Origin: Alistipes sp.
GTDB lineage: Bacteria > Bacteroidota > Bacteroidia > Bacteroidales > Rikenellaceae
DNA: 64,000 bases
Direction: 5' to 3'
Assembly (NCBI GenBank): GCA_017631255.1
Contig: JAGBTP010000018.1
Coordinates: forward strand, 31,965 to 95,964
The notes beneath the pieces were generated by a model. That model did not search any database and was not told the DNA's origin. It worked only from the letters and a program-made list of their open reading frames with translations. Positions 9,063 through 16,713 of this stretch are shown piece by piece. Numbering within the stretch: position 1 is the first letter of the stretch; the number at the start of each line of letters is the position of its first letter. Position numbers and translations under genes: made by a program.

Positions 9063-9954
9063 TCTCGCAATACTCCCTCGTTAGCTGTATCAGTGCCTGA
9101 CTGTCGAAGGCCGATTTGGCAACGGTGCCGTAGGTATGCCAGAGCTTGATGTAGTTGTTGTCCTCGGTGGGGATGTTGTTGAGTAGGTCTATGGCCTGCT
9201 CAATGCGGTATGCCGAGTTGATGTAGACGCCATAGGTGAAGATGAGTGGTGCCACGAGGTTGATGCCTATGATGTCGCACTTGAACTGACCTATGCGGCG
9301 TGTTAGTGGTGGTCGGCGGTAGAGCTTGGCGATAAGCTCGGACCAATACTGCGAGCTGTCGCACGAGAAGATGTTGTATACATCCCTACGCGTGAGGCAC
9401 GACATAACGCTCGACACGCTCACCCTGCCCTTATGCAACAATGCCGCTATCTGTGCAAGGCGTAGCGTAGGGTGGTTGTGGATGTACATACCTCGTAGCT
9501 TCCACGCATTGGCCGACATTGGCACCACGCGATACTTGGCAACAAGGTGTGCGTGCTCCTCCCTGAGCTGACGCACATAGCTATCCTCGTCGTAGAGGTC
9601 GAGTAAGCCTGAATTACCGAGCAGCAGCGCCTCGAGCGAGGTTAGTGAGTTGCTCTCACGCGTGATAGCCACATATTGTGTTATGTTGGCAAGGTCGGTC
9701 ATCGGTAGCTTGTTGTGGCTGCCGCCGATAACCCTGAAAAGTAACATTATGAGCGTCTGGTTCCAGTCGTAGTTAGCCTGACGCAACATAGCGTCGATGT
9801 CGCACTGCTTGCGCACAAGGCGCTCACGAGTCAACTCGGTGAAGAGGTCGCATAGTATGCCCTTGTTGAGGGCTGCAATCTCCTTGAGGCACTCGGTGCG
9901 GGGCGACGATACCGCCCTCACAACCTCGTCATAACCGTGCTCTATGCTACTCAT
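9016..9954 (-). CDS. Short DUF2851 family protein lacking the N-terminal domain
   Basis: The 312-residue protein matches the C-terminal two thirds of the DUF2851 family as I know it. Matching parts are the NYDWNQTLIMLLFRVIGG region, LLLGNSGLLD, MYIHNHPTLRLAQIAALL and the DSQALIQLTREYCENGYC tail with its cysteine pair. Full-length members are about 420-430 residues and start with a separate N-terminal domain of roughly 130-140 residues. That part is absent here, and the gene starts only 16 bases after the DUF59 gene, so no room is left for it. The function of the family is unknown. Confidence 0.75.
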   Translation of the reverse strand: MSSIEHGYDEVVRAVSSPRTECLKEIAALNKGILCDLFTELTRERLVRKQCDIDAMLRQANYDWNQTLIMLLFRVIGGSHNKLPMTDLANITQYVAITRESNSLTSLEALLLGNSGLLDLYDEDSYVRQLREEHAHLVAKYRVVPMSANAWKLRGMYIHNHPTLRLAQIAALLHKGRVSVSSVMSCLTRRDVYNIFSCDSSQYWSELIAKLYRRPPLTRRIGQFKCDIIGINLVAPLIFTYGVYINSAYRIEQAIDLLNNIPTEDNNYIKLWHTYGTVAKSAFDSQALIQLTREYCENGYCDRCPLYRKIRK

Positions 9955-9970
9955 CGCTCCTCTTTAGGGT

Positions 9971-10291
9971 TTAGAAGAGGTTGAGCTCGAGCATCGCCTC
10001 CTCGGTCATCATCGACTTATCCCACTGAGGCTCGAAGGTGAGCGTGATGCTTACCTTCTCCACACCCTGCACCTTCATCACCTCACGGTGAATCTCCTCG
10101 AGGAGCATATCGGCCATAGGGCAGTTGGGGGCTGTGAGGGTCATAATGATCTCGGCAGCACCCGTAGGGTCGTAGTTAATCTCGTAGATAAGTCCGAGAT
10201 CGTAGATGTTGACCGGAATTTCGGGGTCGTATATGTTTTTGAGCGTGAGAACGATGTTCTTCTCAACGCTAAGAATCTCTTCAGGTGTCAT
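9971..10291 (-). CDS. DUF59/MIP18-type iron-sulfur assembly protein
   Basis: The 106-residue protein is a single DUF59 domain, with KNIYDPEIPVNIYDLGLIYE at 18-37, the conserved cysteine in TAPNCPMAD (C57) and EPQWDKSMMTEEA at the end. Homologues (SufT, Cia2/MIP18) help mature Fe-S proteins. It sits 23 bases downstream of sufE in the same operon, which supports a role in the SUF pathway. Confidence 0.88.
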   Translation of the reverse strand: MTPEEILSVEKNIVLTLKNIYDPEIPVNIYDLGLIYEINYDPTGAAEIIMTLTAPNCPMADMLLEEIHREVMKVQGVEKVSITLTFEPQWDKSMMTEEAMLELNLF

Positions 10292-10314
10292 ATCTTGTCT
10301 ATCGTTTCAAACTA

Positions 10315-10737
10315 TTACTTCTGCATCTGTGCAAATACTCGTGCGTCGAGCTTCATCTGTGCCACCATAGCCCTGAGGCCGTTGCTGCGCGTAGGCGATA
10401 GGTTCTCGCCCAGACCAATGGCGTCGATGAAGTAGAGGTCGATGTCGGCAATCTCCTCTGGTGTTCGGCCACTCATAACCCTGATGAGCAGGGTGATGAT
10501 GCCCTTGGTGATGATGGCGTCGCTGTCGGCAGCATAGTACACCTTGCCGTCACGCATCTCCGACGACACCCATACCCTTGACTGGCAGCCCTCGATGAGG
10601 TACTTCTCCGTGCGCTTGCCCTCGTCGATAAACGGGAGCGAGTCGCTTAGGCTGATAAGGTAGTCGTACTTGTCGAGCCAATCGTCGAACATCGAGAACT
10701 CCTCGATGATGGCCTCCTGTATTGCATCTTGTTTCAT
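10315..10737 (-). CDS. sufE: Cysteine desulfuration protein SufE
   Basis: SufE accepts persulfide sulfur from the cysteine desulfurase SufS and passes it to the SufBCD scaffold. The 140-residue protein has the family core with the sulfur-accepting cysteine C51 in IEGCQSRVWV, then DSDAIITKGIITLLIRVMSG and the C-terminal SPTRSNGLRAMVAQMK. The adjacent DUF59 gene fits the same pathway, but sufBCDS are not in this window. Confidence 0.94.
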   Translation of the reverse strand: MKQDAIQEAIIEEFSMFDDWLDKYDYLISLSDSLPFIDEGKRTEKYLIEGCQSRVWVSSEMRDGKVYYAADSDAIITKGIITLLIRVMSGRTPEEIADIDLYFIDAIGLGENLSPTRSNGLRAMVAQMKLDARVFAQMQK

Positions 10738-10765
10738 ATTCTGTATCGTTTTTATTCGTTATTCA

Positions 10766-12373
10766 TTACTTAATCTCTCGCATAGGCCTTGCCTCCGATG
10801 CCCAGGGTCGCTCGATGCCGAGGATGTGGGCGATGGTGGGGGCTATCTCCACGATGCTAACCTCACGCTCCACAACCTGAGCCTTGCCACCACCACGGTA
10901 GATGATGAGCGGCACCTCACGGTCGTAGTTGTAGCCTGCATCTGCTGCCGAGCGGTATGAGTTATCCTCGATGGTCCAGCCTGGCTGCAAATCGATGATT
11001 ACATCGCCTGAGCGAGTGGGGTAGAAACTCTGCTGCAAAAGGCGTGTGCGACCCTCGGAGAATGATGTGTTGCGCAACGATGATGCCGAGAGACTATTTG
11101 CTACGCCACGCAGTTGCAAGAGGAATGTTGCCACCTCCTCGCGTATGGTGTCAAGCGATAGACGCTTGTCGAGTATAACTCTCTGGTTGAGGTATAGGGC
11201 GTTGTTGGCAAAGCCGAGGACATAGTTCTCAGAGCCGTAGCGGGCGCCTAAGAAAGCGTTTACGATAACCTCCATCTGACGGATATTGAAGCGCTCGCGT
11301 TTGTGGCCCCCTACGGGGTTGTAGGATGGCGATGTGCCGTGTGCGGCAGTGAGTACTACCACGATTTTATGCGGACTATCCACCTGTGCGTAGACATAGG
11401 TGAGAAACTCCTCCAATGCCTTATCGAGGCGGTAAATCATATCCTCATACTCGAGCGACTCGGTACCATAAGTCTGGGCTATGTAGCGAGGGGTGTCGAG
11501 AACGATGGTCAGCAGGTCGGGCGTAGTGTTCGAGGCGAGGCGCTCCTGAGCTATGAGTGTCGACGCAAACTCGAGGAGCATAGTGTTGCCCGCTGGGGTG
11601 TAGCACATAGCGCCAATCTTCGATTTCGAGAGGTTGAGGTCGATGTCACTAAGGAGCTCAGTGTGCTTATTCTTGATGCCCTCAATCACTGCCACCTCGC
11701 TGTTGTGGTAGCGTGTAGCGTCGTACAGTGGCGTCCAGCGGTTTTGCGCATACATCGAGTTGTTATCCGCCTCGTTGTACTCCTTGACCCACTGCGGTAG
11801 TGCGTAGAGGTATGCCGATGATGTTGTCCAATTTGTCCTATTCCTTTCGGCCCAATATGCCACGCCGCTATGTCCCGTAGCCACAATCGCCGAAAGAGGG
11901 TCTATCGCCACGGTGAAGTTTTTACTATTGGGGTAGGCGCTGAGGAGCATATCACCTACGGTTGGTGCGCTCAGGCGGTGGGGCGAGTAGCTACCCGTGC
12001 CCGTGCTGAACTCTACGGGGTGTGCCTTACTATCGCCGATGAGCGATACGCGTGATGAGTCTGTGTGGCTCCACCAGTGGCTGCCGATTACGCCGTGTGT
12101 CGATGGCTGCGTGCCTGTGGCAATGGTCGCAATGCCTGCGGCAGTGGCTGTGGTGGCGTAGTCGAGGTGTGCTGAGGTGAAGGTATAGCCTCCATTCATC
12201 AGACGGCGGAAACCTCCCTCGGAGAGGTTGTCGGCATAGCGCTCAAGGTCGCTGCTGCGCATCGTGCCGAGGATTATGTTGACAACAAGCTGTGGCTCTG
12301 CGGCATTTACGCACAGAGGCACAACCATTATAGCGAGGGCTGCTACGGCCCTAAGTATTGTTCGTTTTAGCAT
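10766..12373 (-). CDS. PafA-like alkaline phosphatase homologue with lost metal ligands
   Basis: The 535-residue protein has a signal peptide (cleaved near residue 24). It follows the PafA-type alkaline phosphatase pattern over its whole length, including a candidate nucleophile Thr75 in DYATTATAAG and the HGV-IGSHWW stretch. Most of the zinc ligands are replaced. Asp of the VxDQMR motif is Gly36 (IILGTMR). The Asp and His of the SSxDxxGH motif are Arg296 and Gln300 (DTPRYIAQ). Asp of ADHG is Ala344 (TAAHG). The C-terminal histidine motif reads AADAGYNYDREVPL. It is therefore probably a non-catalytic periplasmic phosphatase-fold protein. It sits between the GSCFA gene and sufE in one operon. 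Confidence 0.85.
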   Translation of the reverse strand: MLKRTILRAVAALAIMVVPLCVNAAEPQLVVNIILGTMRSSDLERYADNLSEGGFRRLMNGGYTFTSAHLDYATTATAAGIATIATGTQPSTHGVIGSHWWSHTDSSRVSLIGDSKAHPVEFSTGTGSYSPHRLSAPTVGDMLLSAYPNSKNFTVAIDPLSAIVATGHSGVAYWAERNRTNWTTSSAYLYALPQWVKEYNEADNNSMYAQNRWTPLYDATRYHNSEVAVIEGIKNKHTELLSDIDLNLSKSKIGAMCYTPAGNTMLLEFASTLIAQERLASNTTPDLLTIVLDTPRYIAQTYGTESLEYEDMIYRLDKALEEFLTYVYAQVDSPHKIVVVLTAAHGTSPSYNPVGGHKRERFNIRQMEVIVNAFLGARYGSENYVLGFANNALYLNQRVILDKRLSLDTIREEVATFLLQLRGVANSLSASSLRNTSFSEGRTRLLQQSFYPTRSGDVIIDLQPGWTIEDNSYRSAADAGYNYDREVPLIIYRGGGKAQVVEREVSIVEIAPTIAHILGIERPWASEARPMREIK

Positions 12374-12397
12374 AGAGTGGCGTTTTAACTCGCAAAG

Positions 12398-13366
12398 TTA
12401 CAAATTTATTTGTAACATTCGCTCCATTGTCGCCCTTTCTTGCGATAAATCTACACACTCAAGTCCATTTATCGCCTCGAGCTGCCTCAGGCAAAACTCA
12501 CGATAAGCCTCACTCTGTGGGTTGCGGGGACGGTGATTTACGGCAGCGCATATTGCGTTTACCCTCTCCATCGTTGCCTTGGCTCTGGGCGAGATTGCAG
12601 CCTCGTAGAACTTCTCGACGATGTACTCCACAGCCTTGGATGAGGGGTGTACAAGGTCGTCGGCGTAGAAGCGGTAGTCGCGCAGGTCGTCGACGAGCAT
12701 CTCGAAAGAGGGGAAGTAGACCACGCGGTCGCTGTGGCGGCGGCAGATAATGTCAATCGCTACGCGTAGTATCGCCTTGCTCAGCGAGTTATCCTCCAAA
12801 CCTTCGCCTATGTGGCGTACAGGACTAACGGTGAGGAGAAGGCGCGAAGGTGTTGAGGTGACAATCTCCTCGAGGTAGGCGACGCACTCGTCCACGGTGA
12901 GCAGTTCACGACTAAAGAGCCGTTGCGGCTGCTTGTGGCAGTTAGCCACCACCTCGCCCGTAGAGCGTAGACGGTAGACCCACGCCGTACCGAGGGTGAT
13001 GATGGTAAGGTCGGCATTGCGCAGAGCCTCAGCACCCTGCTCGAGGGCTGTGGTCACTGTGGCGTTAAGCTTGTCGTATGTCGGGGCGGATATTTGTGAG
13101 TGGAAGTTGTAGTTAACATAGTTGCCGTCAAGCTCTGTAATATCTTCAATCTTAGACTTATATCCCTTGCTCATATGTCGCACTGCGAGGGCTATTGATG
13201 CGGGGTTGAAGAGTGTGCCTGTGGGTGATGCCACGACACGAAACTTGCTGCGACGCAGGTGGTCGGCGATGGTGGTGGCAAAGCAGGAGCCGAGGCATAG
13301 AATCTGGTGGCTATACTCGAGTGGCTCGCTCCACTTTTTGAGCTCTATCTCGGTGCGAAACTTCAT
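12398..13366 (-). CDS. GSCFA domain protein
   Basis: The 322-residue protein carries the diagnostic LGSCFAT motif at about residues 25-31, followed by SPTGTLFNPASIALAV and, further on, a TLGTAWVYR block, LLLTVSPVRH and YFPSFEMLVDDLRDYRFYADDLVHPS. GSCFA proteins resemble SGNH-type hydrolases: here the Ser of GSCFA and the late DLVH histidine could form the active site. No signal peptide is seen. It is the first gene of the minus-strand operon that runs to 7635. A variant -7 element (TATCTTCG, 13410-13417 minus) lies upstream. The substrate is unknown. Confidence 0.9.
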   Translation of the reverse strand: MKFRTEIELKKWSEPLEYSHQILCLGSCFATTIADHLRRSKFRVVASPTGTLFNPASIALAVRHMSKGYKSKIEDITELDGNYVNYNFHSQISAPTYDKLNATVTTALEQGAEALRNADLTIITLGTAWVYRLRSTGEVVANCHKQPQRLFSRELLTVDECVAYLEEIVTSTPSRLLLTVSPVRHIGEGLEDNSLSKAILRVAIDIICRRHSDRVVYFPSFEMLVDDLRDYRFYADDLVHPSSKAVEYIVEKFYEAAISPRAKATMERVNAICAAVNHRPRNPQSEAYREFCLRQLEAINGLECVDLSQERATMERMLQINL

Positions 13367-13426
13367 AATTCTCTCTATTGGGGCGATAACTTATCGCGTT
13401 ATTACTGTGCGAAGATAATATTTTTT

Positions 13427-13456
13427 ATTGGGATAGTCGAATTTTTATTAACTTTG
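13427..13456 (+). promoter_or_regulatory. Bacteroidota-type promoter for luxS-mtnN
   Basis: TTG (13428-13430), 18 bases, TAACTTTG (13449-13456). Transcription would begin near 13463 and produce a leader of about 200 bases that includes the long hairpin at 13465-13584. Confidence 0.65.
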
Positions 13457-13464
13457 CGGAGTAA

Positions 13465-13584
13465 AGCTGTCTAACAAGGCTACTATGTCGTTATGCTCGC
13501 TCTTAAAATGCTCATTTACCCAAAGTAAACTCCGCTTTTACGAGCTTCGCAAGCATAAAATTATTAGCTCTTGTTGTACAACTT
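13465..13584 (+). repeat. Long imperfect hairpin in the luxS leader (copy 1 of a shared-tip element)
   Basis: The left arm (13465-13519) and the reverse complement of the right arm (13525-13584) match along about 55 bases with scattered mismatches, around a CCAAA loop. The tip GCTCATTTAC-N5-GTAAACTCCGC recurs at 26330-26355. The element lies between the promoter and the luxS start, so it is probably transcribed as the 5' leader. It may be a regulatory RNA or a mobile palindromic repeat. Confidence 0.6.
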
Positions 13585-13661
13585 CCTACGATGTGAGGCT
13601 GTCAACAAACTTGTTGGAGGGCAGTTGAAAATTAGTAACATAACTAAAACAGAATAATTCT

Positions 13662-14174
13662 ATGGAAAAGAGTATCGTATCATCGTTCGATGTAGATCAC
13701 CGCACGCTCGACGCAGGTCTCTACCTTCGTTCGGTGTACACCATCAACGATCAGTATCAGGTGCGTTCGTGGGACTTACGCTTCCGTGCGCCTATGGCTC
13801 ACGCACCACTCGGCTCAGGCGAGGTGCATACCATCGAGCACCTTATGGCCTACTATCTCCGTCTCGATGAGAAGATTGGTGCATCAATCGTGTCGTTCTG
13901 CCCTATGGGCTGCAAGACGGGCTTCTACCTCTCGACAATGCAGAATGTAGAGGCTGAGGATGTGCGTCTTGCGCTGGCAAATGTCTATAAGAAGGTATTT
14001 CCGCTTAAGTCGTCGGCCGACATCGTGGGTCTTAACGAAGTGCAGTGTGGTAACCCTGGCCTCTATGCTATTGACACCACAAATGCAGCTATGGCGGAGT
14101 ATATGCGCACGCTCTTTACTGCCGACGAGGCTGCGGCGCTGGGTATAGGCGGTGTATATGAAAAGTGGTGGTAG
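13662..14174 (+). CDS. luxS: S-ribosylhomocysteine lyase
   Basis: LuxS splits S-ribosylhomocysteine into homocysteine and DPD, the precursor of autoinducer 2. The 170-residue protein shows the metal-binding HTIEH (H56, H60), the catalytic cysteine C84 in PMGCKTGFY, and the third metal ligand in EVQCGNPGLY. It is followed after one base by mtnN, so the two steps of S-adenosylhomocysteine detoxification are coupled in one transcript. Confidence 0.97.
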   Translation: MEKSIVSSFDVDHRTLDAGLYLRSVYTINDQYQVRSWDLRFRAPMAHAPLGSGEVHTIEHLMAYYLRLDEKIGASIVSFCPMGCKTGFYLSTMQNVEAEDVRLALANVYKKVFPLKSSADIVGLNEVQCGNPGLYAIDTTNAAMAEYMRTLFTADEAAALGIGGVYEKWW

Positions 14175-14175
14175 T

Positions 14176-14766
14176 ATGAGAGTGTTGATTTGCGCCCCAA
14201 CATCGCGCGAGTATCGCGCTATGCGCTATGCGCTGGATAAAGCTAAGGTGTTGAAGCACAGCTACGACCTCAAGGAGGTGGGCATCGGTAAGGCCCTCTC
14301 GTCGGCAGGTGTGTCGCGTGCCCTCACGCTCGCAACCGATAAGTATGATATGCTCGCCGTTATAGGCTTTGCTGCTGCGGCACTTGGTCGTAAGCAGGGC
14401 GATATCGTTATGCCATCGCGTGCCATTCACCACGATGCCATCATCCCTGAGGGCTTCTGCCCTGAGATTACTGACCCTCGCACGCTTTGTGGTACGGATG
14501 CTGAGACCGTATTTACTGGAGACTCGTTCGTAAATGCCGACATCGTGCGCGAGATTAAGGCTCGCTTTGGCGTGGAGTGCGGTCTCTTCGATATGGAAAT
14601 TGCGGCGATATGCCAGGTGGCGGAGCTATACGATAACATCCCCGTTGTGGCGGTGAAGTATGTGTCGGATGTCCCTGAGGCTGGCCACTCGGAGCACTCG
14701 TATGACGAGTTTGCAGATGCTCATTCGGACTTCACACCGCTGCTTGAGCGCCTCGAGCAGTTGTAG
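14176..14766 (+). CDS. mtnN: 5'-methylthioadenosine/S-adenosylhomocysteine nucleosidase
   Basis: The enzyme removes adenine from S-adenosylhomocysteine and methylthioadenosine, supplying the LuxS substrate. The ATG at 14176, one base after the luxS stop, gives 196 residues beginning MRVLICAPTSREYRAM. An upstream in-frame ATG (14152) would overlap luxS. Motifs include the substrate-binding LFDMEIAAICQVA (usual form DMEGAAI, so Gly is Ile here) and VKYVSDVPE with the catalytic aspartate. The N-terminal glutamate is in SREYRAM. The sequence is divergent from enterobacterial MtnN but the context is decisive. Confidence 0.85.
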   Translation: MRVLICAPTSREYRAMRYALDKAKVLKHSYDLKEVGIGKALSSAGVSRALTLATDKYDMLAVIGFAAAALGRKQGDIVMPSRAIHHDAIIPEGFCPEITDPRTLCGTDAETVFTGDSFVNADIVREIKARFGVECGLFDMEIAAICQVAELYDNIPVVAVKYVSDVPEAGHSEHSYDEFADAHSDFTPLLERLEQL

Positions 14767-14790
14767 AGTAGGGGTGTGATAACAAATGAT

Positions 14791-14826
14791 TAGGGAGGTT
14801 GTGAGTGAAAACTCGTAACCTCCCTA
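14791..14826. terminator. Hairpin between mtnN and the BACON lipoprotein gene
   Basis: TAGGGAGGTT (14791-14800) pairs with AACCTCCCTA (14817-14826). It lies between convergent genes and may end both. The following T-tract is weak on both strands. Confidence 0.6.
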
Positions 14827-14846
14827 ATTGCGTTAATCATAGTGTG

Positions 14847-16496
14847 TTAGTTGATGCGACACTTACGCGTGGTGCTCACCGTGCGTGATGCGTGTGTCGC
14901 TGCGCGTGTGCCGTAAAACTCACCATAGGCGGTGCACTCGCCGCTGAGGCTATAACCCATATCGTCTTTAACCGCAATGGTTACGGTGAAGGTCTCGTCG
15001 CCATTGTCCACAATCTCGATTTGGCCGTCGACGATAGGTGCTGAGCCCAGGACGCTGTAATTGTAGTCATAGAGGCTATACCACGACCAGAAGATGTTGC
15101 CGTCGGCATTGACATAGCCGGGAAGTGCCATTTGCGCCTGGTTCAGGTCGTTAGATACGGGGAAGGTGCCAATGGGGTAGTCGGCATCGAGGTCTGTGAG
15201 CAGCTCGAAGCAGAAGCTATTGCCCGTAGCGTAGTCGTCGACAAAGTACATCCAGGTGCTCTTGCCAATGACATAGTAGTCGCCGTAGCACTCGGCATAT
15301 ATTGCACCGTCGCTAAACTCCACGACGAGGTCGCCGTCGAGGGTCGACTGCTCGCCTGGGGCGAATGATGGACCGAAGTTCTGGCTATTGTCCACGCTTG
15401 TCTGCTTGCAGAAGTAGTGGTGGAGGTTACCATCCGCGTCGTAGAGCTTTGCCTCGATGCCCCCTGCCGTCACGCTCACGCTGCCCGATACAAAGAATAT
15501 CTCCTCGCCCTCGGTCTCGTTGGTGATGTAGAGCGACGAGTAGTATGAACTGATGGTGCCAGCTATGTTGCTATTCAGTGTGTCCAACTCATACTCACCC
15601 TCAGGTGCTGAGAACGAGATGTTGTAGTTTTCGGCAGGCGCTGCGGCATAGAGGTCGAGGAAGAGGTATGTGCTGTTCTCGAGGAGTGTTACCTCGCCGG
15701 TGATGATGTCGAGGCAGTTTGCTACGGTTGACAGCACGAGTGAGTAGTTGTAGTCGCTCTCGGTAGCACCATATTGGTTGCCAAAGAAGATGCCAGAAAG
15801 GTAGCTGAGCTCAGTATATGTAGGCTCTGGTGCTACGCCCTCGGCCGCTGCCTGATAGATGCTTACGCTGTCGCTAAGGTCACCGTATGAGAGGGTGATG
15901 ATAGCGGTGCGTGATTCGGTAGACTCATTCTTTGCAATGCTAAATATCATAAGGTTATCATCCTCAGATAGCAGTGTCGCCCACTCAGGTGCGCTCGTAA
16001 CCTCCACGCTGACATCCTCAATAGGGTTCTCGACGCTATACCACACCTCTATCTCACCACCCTCGGCAGCAACACGCACTTCGGGTGATGTGATTGCAAA
16101 TGTGGTCTCGAGTTCCTCGTTTATGGAGCCTTGCTGCTCGACCGTAACGATGTGCTCAATGTCGCCGTATGTAAGGGTAATGCTGCCTGTGCGAGGCTCG
16201 GTGGAGTAGTTCTTGAGCACTACGAACATAACCTCATTATCGGCGTGCGTGGCGGTCTGCATCCACTCGTCGGAGTAGACAACCTCGACCCAAAGACCCT
16301 CGATGCGGTTCTCGAGCGTATATGTCACACTTGCATAGCCGCCCTCGGCCTTAACTTCGATTGTGTTATCGGAGGTGAGGATAAATGTTGGCTCTGGCTG
16401 AGGCTCTGGCTCTGGTGTAGGCTCCACAGGCGCATCCTTCTGGCACGACGCCAACGATAGGGCGCAAAGGGTGAGTAAAAGGTAAAATCGGTTCAT
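14847..16496 (-). CDS. Lipoprotein with two BACON domains
   Basis: The start is set at 16496, giving MNRFYLLLTLCALSLASCQ with a lipobox cysteine at residue 18; the longer reading frame from 16562 begins upstream of the promoter's -7 element. After a proline/glutamate linker (PEPEPQPEP) there are two BACON domains (about 38-125 and 130-215), each ending in xGSITLTYGDIxxxVTVEQ-like strands. The ~330-residue C-terminal part is rich in Tyr, Asp and Ser, beta-type, and not recognised. BACON modules occur in surface lipoproteins and carbohydrate-active proteins of Bacteroidota. The 549-residue product is predicted to be anchored in the outer membrane; no SusC/SusD pair is nearby. Confidence 0.88.
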   Translation of the reverse strand: MNRFYLLLTLCALSLASCQKDAPVEPTPEPEPQPEPTFILTSDNTIEVKAEGGYASVTYTLENRIEGLWVEVVYSDEWMQTATHADNEVMFVVLKNYSTEPRTGSITLTYGDIEHIVTVEQQGSINEELETTFAITSPEVRVAAEGGEIEVWYSVENPIEDVSVEVTSAPEWATLLSEDDNLMIFSIAKNESTESRTAIITLSYGDLSDSVSIYQAAAEGVAPEPTYTELSYLSGIFFGNQYGATESDYNYSLVLSTVANCLDIITGEVTLLENSTYLFLDLYAAAPAENYNISFSAPEGEYELDTLNSNIAGTISSYYSSLYITNETEGEEIFFVSGSVSVTAGGIEAKLYDADGNLHHYFCKQTSVDNSQNFGPSFAPGEQSTLDGDLVVEFSDGAIYAECYGDYYVIGKSTWMYFVDDYATGNSFCFELLTDLDADYPIGTFPVSNDLNQAQMALPGYVNADGNIFWSWYSLYDYNYSVLGSAPIVDGQIEIVDNGDETFTVTIAVKDDMGYSLSGECTAYGEFYGTRAATHASRTVSTTRKCRIN

Positions 16497-16533
16497 AGTA
16501 TTAGTATTAAAGTGTTTGCTAATTAAACAAATA

Positions 16534-16563
16534 CAAAGATAATATTTTTGAGCGATAATCAAA
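16534..16563 (-). promoter_or_regulatory. Bacteroidota-type promoter for the BACON lipoprotein
   Basis: On the minus strand TTTG (16560-16563), 18 bases, then TATCTTTG (16534-16541). It places the transcription start near 16527 and excludes the longer reading frame. Confidence 0.75.
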
Positions 16564-16636
16564 GCGCTTCGTCGGTGAGTTTTGCGCCTAGGTGGCGCTA
16601 TTGGAAAAGGTTATCTTGTCTCTTAGCGGGTTGATA

Positions 16637-16671
16637 CAAAAAAATCACCCAGAGCCGAGGCCCTGGGTGAT
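16637..16671 (-). terminator. Terminator after gyrA-TPR unit
   Basis: Read on the minus strand, ATCACCCAG pairs with CTGGGTGAT (16644-16652 with 16663-16671), and is followed by a run of T (16637-16644). Confidence 0.85.
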
Positions 16672-16713
16672 CTGTGTTAGCTTGGTGATGCTAATGCCTC
16701 ACCGTTGCACGAT

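Noticed and set aside
14847-16562. Longer start for the BACON lipoprotein
   Set aside because: The extra 22 codons overlap the promoter -7 element and would hide the lipoprotein signal peptide.
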